From Pelethousia sp002409725 (GTDB lineage: Bacteria > Bacillota > Clostridia > Christensenellales > CAG-138): a stretch of DNA of 9,897 nt. This document shows positions 6,481 through 9,897 of the stretch, piece by piece. The number at the start of each line of letters is the position of its first letter. The first letter of the stretch is position 1. Where the stretch lies: assembly GCA_937915455.1 (NCBI GenBank), contig CALDNN010000200.1, positions 1 to 9,897 of the forward strand, in the 5' to 3' direction. Below the pieces are notes generated by a model. That model did not search any database and had not been told where the DNA came from. It was given only the letters and a program-made list of their open reading frames with translations. The translations under genes and the position numbers were made by a program.

Positions 6481-7362
6481 TCACACCTTATCCGTAATTT
6501 TCTCGCCGAACAAGCCCGTGGGCTTAAACAGCAGCATGATGATGAGCAGCAGGAAGGTGAAGGCGTCGCTAAAGGTGGAATACCCTAGGGCCACCAGGAA
6601 GGTTTCGCTGATGCCGATGAGGAAGCCGCCCACCACGGCCCCGGGGATGGAGCCGATGCCGCCCAGCACCGCAGCCACAAAGCACTTAAGGCCGGGCAGC
6701 GCGCCGGAGAAGGGGGTAACGGACATGCGATCCGTAAAATACAGGATGGAGCCTATGGCGGCCAGGGCCGAGCCGATCACGAAGGACATGGAGATTACGT
6801 TGTTGATCTTGATGCCCATCAGCTGGCTGGTTTCAAAATCTTTGGAAACAGCCCGCATCGCCATGCCGATTTTGGTATGGTTGATGATGTTCATCAGCAC
6901 GATCACCAGCAATATGGTGAGCACCGGTGTGATGAAAGTGACCAGAGAGGCGGAAACTTCGCCGATCTGGAATATTTTCTTGAGCATGGGGATCTCCGGA
7001 TAGGCGCGGGGCAGGGCGGAGAAGAGGTAAGTAGCCAGGTTTTGCAAAAGATAGCTGGCGCCGATGGCGGAGATCATAATGGACATGCGCGGGCTGGTGC
7101 GCAGAGGCTTATAAGCCGCCCGCTCGAGAGCCACGCCCAGAACTATGGTGCCCAGGATCACCACCACCATGGCGATGGGCCAGGGCATGCTGGCCACGGC
7201 GAACACCATGAAATAGCCGGCCATCATGAAAATATCGCCGTGAGCGAAGTTGATGAGCCGCAAAATGCCATACACCATGGTGTAGCCTATCGCAATCAGG
7301 GCGTATGCGCCCCCCAGCGATATGCCCGTGAGGCAATGCTGTAGGAAAGTGGTAAGACTCAT
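6481..7362 (-). CDS. livH: Branched-chain amino acid ABC transporter, permease LivH
   Basis: A 293-residue polytopic membrane protein, the usual LivH length and the partner of LivM. The N-terminal block GISLGGAYALIAIGYTMVYG, followed by LRLINFAHGDIFMMAGY, is close to the family consensus. The C-terminal block LKCFVAAVLGGIGSIPGA and then VVGGFLIGISE is equally characteristic. The coupling segment corresponds to AVSKDFETSQLMGIKINNVIS. The ATG at 7362 has only a poor ribosome binding site: GGGGG at 7374-7378 is about 11 nt away, and no AGGAGG-like motif is present. This contrasts with the strong site of livJ. Its stop codon overlaps the start region of livM. It is separated from livJ by a 107-nt gap that contains a terminator-like hairpin. 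Confidence 0.94.
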   Translation of the reverse strand: MSLTTFLQHCLTGISLGGAYALIAIGYTMVYGILRLINFAHGDIFMMAGYFMVFAVASMPWPIAMVVVILGTIVLGVALERAAYKPLRTSPRMSIMISAIGASYLLQNLATYLFSALPRAYPEIPMLKKIFQIGEVSASLVTFITPVLTILLVIVLMNIINHTKIGMAMRAVSKDFETSQLMGIKINNVISMSFVIGSALAAIGSILYFTDRMSVTPFSGALPGLKCFVAAVLGGIGSIPGAVVGGFLIGISETFLVALGYSTFSDAFTFLLLIIMLLFKPTGLFGEKITDKV

Positions 7363-7375
7363 TGTATGAAAAACC

Positions 7376-7399
7376 CCCGATTTGAATTATGATTCCGGG
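7376..7399 (-). promoter_or_regulatory. Weak hairpin over the livH leader, followed by T5
   Basis: On the minus strand CCCG-GAAT can pair with ATTC-CGGG around a four-base loop, with a four-base bulge on one side. It is followed by GG and then TTTTT (7373-7369). The 3' arm contains part of the only G-rich sequence that could serve as the livH ribosome binding site. It might limit livH translation or act as a second weak attenuator. The stem is short and A/T-containing, so support is modest. Confidence 0.3.
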
Positions 7400-7420
7400 T
7401 ATTCGCCAATAAATGCGCGC

Positions 7421-7457
7421 ACAAGAGAAAAGAGGCGGGGACGGAAAGCCCCCGCCT
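7421..7457 (-). terminator. Intercistronic terminator/attenuator between livJ and livH
   Basis: Twelve bases after the livJ stop codon, the minus strand carries an 8-bp GC-rich stem, AGGCGGGG pairing with CCCCGCCT, with a 9-base loop. A T-rich tract CTTTTCTCTT (7432-7423) follows directly. This is the layout of an intrinsic terminator with an imperfect U-tract. Because livHMGF follow on the same strand and no good promoter is visible between, it probably gives partial termination, so that livJ is transcribed more than the downstream genes. Confidence 0.65.
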
Positions 7458-7469
7458 TGCGTTTTAAGG

Positions 7470-8657
7470 TTAGCCGATGGAAACCGTCTTGAGGAAGGTG
7501 AACTTGCCGCCCTCAATGATGTTGAGGTAAGCCATGTCCTTCTTGGCGTCGCCATTCTCGTCGAAGGCGATGGCGCCGGTAACGCCGGTGGTGGTTACAC
7601 CGGCCAGGGCATCACGGATGGCGGCGCCATCTGTGGAGCCGGCGGCCTCGATGGCGGCGATGGCAACCATGTAGCCGTCATAACCCAGAGCGGAAACCGC
7701 GGCAACACCCTCGCCGCCGTTCTTCTCGAGGTCATCGGGATGGGCCTTGAGGTATTCCTTGAAGCCCTTGACGAAATCGGTGGCCACGGTGTTGGTGGTA
7801 TCGGCCTCGTCGAAGAAGGTGGAAACCACAACGCCCTCGGCGTCTGCGCCCGCGTTATCGGCGATGGTCTGGTTCTGCCAGGTGTCGCCCGCGGTGATGG
7901 GGGCCGTAATGCCAAGCTCGCGGGCCTGCTTGATCAGCAGGGGCGCGGTTGCGATGGAGCTGGGCGCGAAGATGATATCCGGGTTCTGGGCCTTGATCTC
8001 GGTGAGGATGGCCTTGAAGTCGGTCTGGTTGGTCTGGAACTGCTGCTCCACAACCGTGCCGCCCAGCGCGGTGAAGGCCTTTACGAAGAAGCTGCCGAGG
8101 CCGGAGCTATAGTCATCACCCAGCTGGGTGATAACGGCGGCCTTCTTGGCGCCTTCCTGCCAGGCGTAGTTGGCCATCACGGTGCCCTGGAAGGGATCGA
8201 GGAAGCATACGCGATAGTAGTAATCGTTGCCCAGGGTAACCTGCGGGTTGGTGCAGGAAAGGCCGATCGCGGGGATCTTGTTCTCGGCGAAGATTTCGCC
8301 GGCCGCGATGGACACGCCGCTGCCGTAGGAGCCCAACACCACGGATACGCCCGCGGACATCAGGCTCTGGGCCGCGGTAACGGCCTCGGTCTTATCGGAC
8401 TTGTTATCCGCTTCGACCAGCTCGACTTTGTATTCCACGCCGCCGATGTTGACGGTGGGCTTGACTTCGTTGGCATAGCGGACGGCAAGAACTTCCTGAT
8501 AGCCGCCGCCGCCGTTCTCGCCGGTGAAGGGCTCAAAAACGCCGATCTTAATGACCTTGTCGCCGCTTTGTCCGCCGGAAGCGGCGGGCTTGCTGCTGCA
8601 GCCAAAAGCTGCAAGGGCCAAAACCACTACGAGAAGGAACGCAAGCATTTTCTTCAT
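7470..8657 (-). CDS. livJ: Branched-chain amino acid ABC transporter, substrate-binding lipoprotein LivJ/LivK
   Basis: A 395-residue extracytoplasmic binding protein, membrane-tethered through a lipid. The signal peptide has a short MKK n-region, a hydrophobic core and a lipobox ending AAFGC, making C20 the lipidated residue; a Ser/Gly-rich spacer follows. The mature part reads as a type I periplasmic binding protein of the Leu/Ile/Val family: VIKIGVFEPFTGENG at the start, ADNKSDKTEAVTAAQSLMS, VVLGSYGSG, IPAIGLSCTNPQVT, YYYRVCFLDPFQG, and ALGYDGYMVAIAAIEAAGS near the C-terminus. The ATG at 8657 follows GGAGG by 8 nt, and earlier in-frame codons upstream of the lipoprotein signal are not the start. 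The ligand is probably a branched-chain amino acid, but related proteins bind other amino acids, amides or urea. It is first in the operon and the best translated by ribosome-binding-site strength. Confidence 0.94.
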   Translation of the reverse strand: MKKMLAFLLVVVLALAAFGCSSKPAASGGQSGDKVIKIGVFEPFTGENGGGGYQEVLAVRYANEVKPTVNIGGVEYKVELVEADNKSDKTEAVTAAQSLMSAGVSVVLGSYGSGVSIAAGEIFAENKIPAIGLSCTNPQVTLGNDYYYRVCFLDPFQGTVMANYAWQEGAKKAAVITQLGDDYSSGLGSFFVKAFTALGGTVVEQQFQTNQTDFKAILTEIKAQNPDIIFAPSSIATAPLLIKQARELGITAPITAGDTWQNQTIADNAGADAEGVVVSTFFDEADTTNTVATDFVKGFKEYLKAHPDDLEKNGGEGVAAVSALGYDGYMVAIAAIEAAGSTDGAAIRDALAGVTTTGVTGAIAFDENGDAKKDMAYLNIIEGGKFTFLKTVSIG

Positions 8658-8720
8658 GTTTCTTTCCTCCGATTTTAAATTGTTGAATTCTCGAGCTATG
8701 CTACCCTTGTGAGAGACGCG

Positions 8721-8740
8721 GGCATGCCAGCCCGGCATGC
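8721..8740. promoter_or_regulatory. Inverted repeat over the predicted livJ transcription start (candidate operator)
   Basis: GCATGCC (8722-8728) and GGCATGC (8734-8740) form a perfect 7-bp inverted repeat with a 5-base spacer. The left copy, taken with G8721, is itself the 8-bp palindrome GGCATGCC. The predicted start site of the livJ message (about 8737-8738) lies in the right arm. A repressor site is therefore likelier than a leader hairpin, but both are possible. Confidence 0.45.
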
Positions 8741-8743
8741 TTT

Positions 8744-8772
8744 ATCATACACCACATCATCGGCAATTGCAA
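8744..8772 (-). promoter_or_regulatory. livJ: Probable livJ operon promoter
   Basis: Read on the minus strand, TTGCAA (8772-8767) is separated by exactly 17 nt from TATGAT (8749-8744). These are four of six and five of six matches to the housekeeping -35 and -10 boxes at ideal spacing. The -35 lies inside overlapping palindromes GCAATTGC (8763-8770) and ATTGCAAT (8766-8773). The transcribed leader would be about 80 nt, with the strong livJ ribosome binding site at its end. Confidence 0.6.
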
Positions 8773-9165
8773 TCGGCTTTGCCGTGCATGTCTCTATATT
8801 ACGGACGAGGCCATAGGTTTTCTATATACCCCAGATCCGGGCCGGCGGAGGCGCAAAGCGCGGCGGGTAGGCCGGGGACCGGTGCGGGCAAAAAACGAGC
8901 AAAAGAGGCGACAGGGTGGGCTTTCCATCTCCTAATCGGCGCACCCAGGCGGCCAAAACGTGATGGATATCCTGCACCTACGGCATTTTGGAGCGAAGCG
9001 ACGCGATTTTCCCTGCATTGCCATATAAGTTATTTTAATGGCCAAGCCGATGCTTTTTTGCGTCAAAATGTCGTATTCACCTAAGCATCCTGCCAATTTC
9101 CGCCGGAAATGCGTCGGCTTTGGCGAGTGTCCGCGATATACGCACGGCTGGCCGGAAAAGAAAAA
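8773..9165. other. Intergenic stretch without a supported gene
   Basis: About 390 bases between the livJ promoter and the terminator of the upstream gene. It looks richer in A/T than its neighbours over 8985-9110. No open frame has a convincing start and ribosome binding site. A 21-codon frame on the plus strand (ATG 8963 to TAA 9028) reads cleanly but has no Shine-Dalgarno. Structures seen are an imperfect inverted repeat (9041-9053 with 9111-9124, one bulge and one mismatch), the palindrome GGATATCC (8965-8972), and an imperfect GC-rich fold at about 8838-8878. No tRNA, T-box or recognisable riboswitch was found. Confidence 0.5.
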
Positions 9166-9238
9166 CGGATAGTTCTGCGGCGGAAAAAAACGCAGCCCGG
9201 CGCAGGAATGCGCCGGGCAGGCTGTGAAAAACTATCCG
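9166..9238 (-). repeat. Outer 9-bp inverted repeat enclosing the degV terminator
   Basis: CGGATAGTT (9166-9174, plus strand) and AACTATCCG (9230-9238) are exact inverted copies 55 bp apart, with the intrinsic terminator between them. On the minus strand the second arm is followed by TTTTTCTTTT (9165-9156). The pair therefore resembles a second, outer terminator wrapped around the first. Confidence 0.55.
9184..9218 (-). terminator. Strong intrinsic terminator after the DegV-family gene
   Basis: A perfect 10-bp stem, GCCCGGCGCA pairing with TGCGCCGGGC, has the loop TTCC on the minus strand. After TGCG comes a run of seven T (9190-9184). It lies 42 bases past the degV-family stop. No T-run follows on the plus strand, so the direction is clear. 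Confidence 0.9.
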
Positions 9239-9260
9239 GGGTTGAGTGCGCCGCGCCGAT

Positions 9261-9897
9261 TTAGCCGGCCAGGCGCTTGCCCACAAAGAAGAGGGCCACG
9301 GTGCCGGGGCCGGAGTGCGCACCGATCATCACGCCGATGTCGTCGATGACGATATTCGTAATGCCGATGCGCTCGCGAACCTGCTGCGCCACCAGTTCGG
9401 CGTCACCGCGGGCGTCGCAATGGCCGATGAAGACCACATCCGTTTTTTCCTTATCCACATCCTGCGCCATGTGATCCACCATGGCCTTGAGGGATTTCTT
9501 GCGGCCCTGCACCTTCTCTACGGCCACCAGATGGCCGCCCAGATCCACGTGCATTACGGGCTTGATCTGTAAAACGGTGGCGATGGCCGCGGTGGCCCCG
9601 CTCACACGGCCGCCCCGCTTGAGGTATTCGAGGTCGTCCACCGTAAACCAATGTACGAAGCGGAGCTTGTTTTCCTCCAGCCAAGCGGCCATCTCGTCAA
9701 AGCCCAGCTCCTTTTGCTTGCGGGCCGCATAATATACGAACAGGCCCTGGCCGAGGCTCGCACTCAGACTATCCACCACGGCGATCTTGCGATCCGGGTA
9801 TTTTTCCGCCAGCTCGGCCTCTGCGATGCGGGCGGAGCCCACGGTACCCGAAAGGGCGCTGGAAAAGCCCACGTAGATCACATCGAGGCCCTCTCTG
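9261..9897 (-). CDS. DegV family protein (fatty-acid-binding, FakB-like), 5' end outside the window
   Basis: The visible 211 residues are the C-terminal three quarters of a DegV protein (usual length about 280). The family binds a fatty acid; the best-known members, FakB, present it to the kinase FakA for acyl-phosphate formation and phospholipid synthesis. Visible family features are EGLDVIYVGFSSALSGT (residues 2-18; the Ser/Thr residues are in the lipid carboxylate-binding region), VVDSLSASLGQG, LKRGGRVSG (about 92-100) running into ATVLQIKPV, GHCDARGD, and IGVMIGAHSGPGTVALFF near the C-terminus. The reading frame stays open to the window edge with good DegV sequence (REGLD) before the first possible start codon, a GTG at 9881 that is an internal Val codon. 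The gene is thus truncated by the window, not a short protein. A strong terminator follows. No fakA-like gene is visible. Confidence 0.92.
   Translation of the reverse strand, partial: REGLDVIYVGFSSALSGTVGSARIAEAELAEKYPDRKIAVVDSLSASLGQGLFVYYAARKQKELGFDEMAAWLEENKLRFVHWFTVDDLEYLKRGGRVSGATAAIATVLQIKPVMHVDLGGHLVAVEKVQGRKKSLKAMVDHMAQDVDKEKTDVVFIGHCDARGDAELVAQQVRERIGITNIVIDDIGVMIGAHSGPGTVALFFVGKRLAG

Noticed and set aside
7413..8678. 421-codon plus-strand frame opposite livJ
   Set aside because: LivJ on the minus strand has a lipoprotein signal, strong ribosome binding site and full family sequence. The plus frame is a Gly/Asp/Leu-rich shadow without recognisable motifs.
8911..8924. AGGGTGG on the plus strand as a possible T-box core
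   Set aside because: The T-box consensus continues with N-ACC-GCG, and here the next bases are GCTTTCC. There is no tRNA-pairing stem I or terminator, and no plus-strand gene follows.
8737..9084. 115-codon plus-strand frame in the intergenic block
   Set aside because: It begins inside the livJ promoter, has no Shine-Dalgarno, and its composition (Arg, Gly, Pro, Ala mixtures with no pattern) does not look like a folded protein. A real gene here would need homology evidence.
9261..9881. Short DegV protein starting at the GTG at 9881
   Set aside because: The frame continues to the window edge with well-matched DegV residues (REGLD before VIYVG). The GTG is an internal valine codon and the gene is cut by the window.

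Overview
The window looks like an ordinary chromosomal segment of a GC-rich, Gram-positive-type anaerobe, most likely a clostridial member of the Bacillota (inference). The basis is strong GGAGG-type ribosome binding sites, a TTG start, a lipoprotein solute-binding protein, an NlpC/P60 wall hydrolase with a signal anchor, a DegV-family fatty-acid-binding protein, and coding sequence rich in GGC/GCC/CTG codons. No rRNA, tRNA, CRISPR array, transposase, phage gene or toxin-antitoxin pair was recognised. I see no convincing undescribed multi-gene system; the points of interest are regulatory or small-scale.

Layout. (1) 1-1873, minus strand: uridine kinase (udk, TTG start) followed after 10 nt by an AI-2E-family membrane permease, probably one transcript. 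A GC-rich hairpin sits downstream at the window edge. (2) 1874-2023: a divergent promoter region, with a TATAAT for udk on the minus strand and a perfect extended -10 (TGCTATAAT) on the plus strand only seven bases before the ATG of the next gene. (3) 2024-3709, plus strand: a 561-residue membrane-anchored cell-wall hydrolase with four peptidoglycan-binding repeats and a C-terminal NlpC/P60 domain. (4) 3728-3758: a hairpin between convergent genes. (5) 3785-8657, minus strand: a complete branched-chain amino-acid-type ABC importer in the order livJ-livH-livM-livG-livF. A terminator-like hairpin separates the binding protein from the membrane and ATPase genes, and the last four genes overlap by a few bases. 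(6) 8658-9260: the livJ promoter region with a dyad over the predicted transcription start, then about 390 bases with no supported gene, then a strong terminator for the gene upstream. (7) 9261-9897, minus strand: a DegV-family protein whose 5' end lies outside the window.

How it works together. LivJ, tethered to the outer face of the membrane, would capture an amino acid and pass it to the LivH/LivM channel, driven by LivG and LivF. The strong livJ ribosome binding site, the hairpin after livJ and the weak livH ribosome binding site are consistent with making more binding protein than transporter core. The other genes (pyrimidine salvage, permease, wall hydrolase, DegV) look like unrelated housekeeping neighbours.
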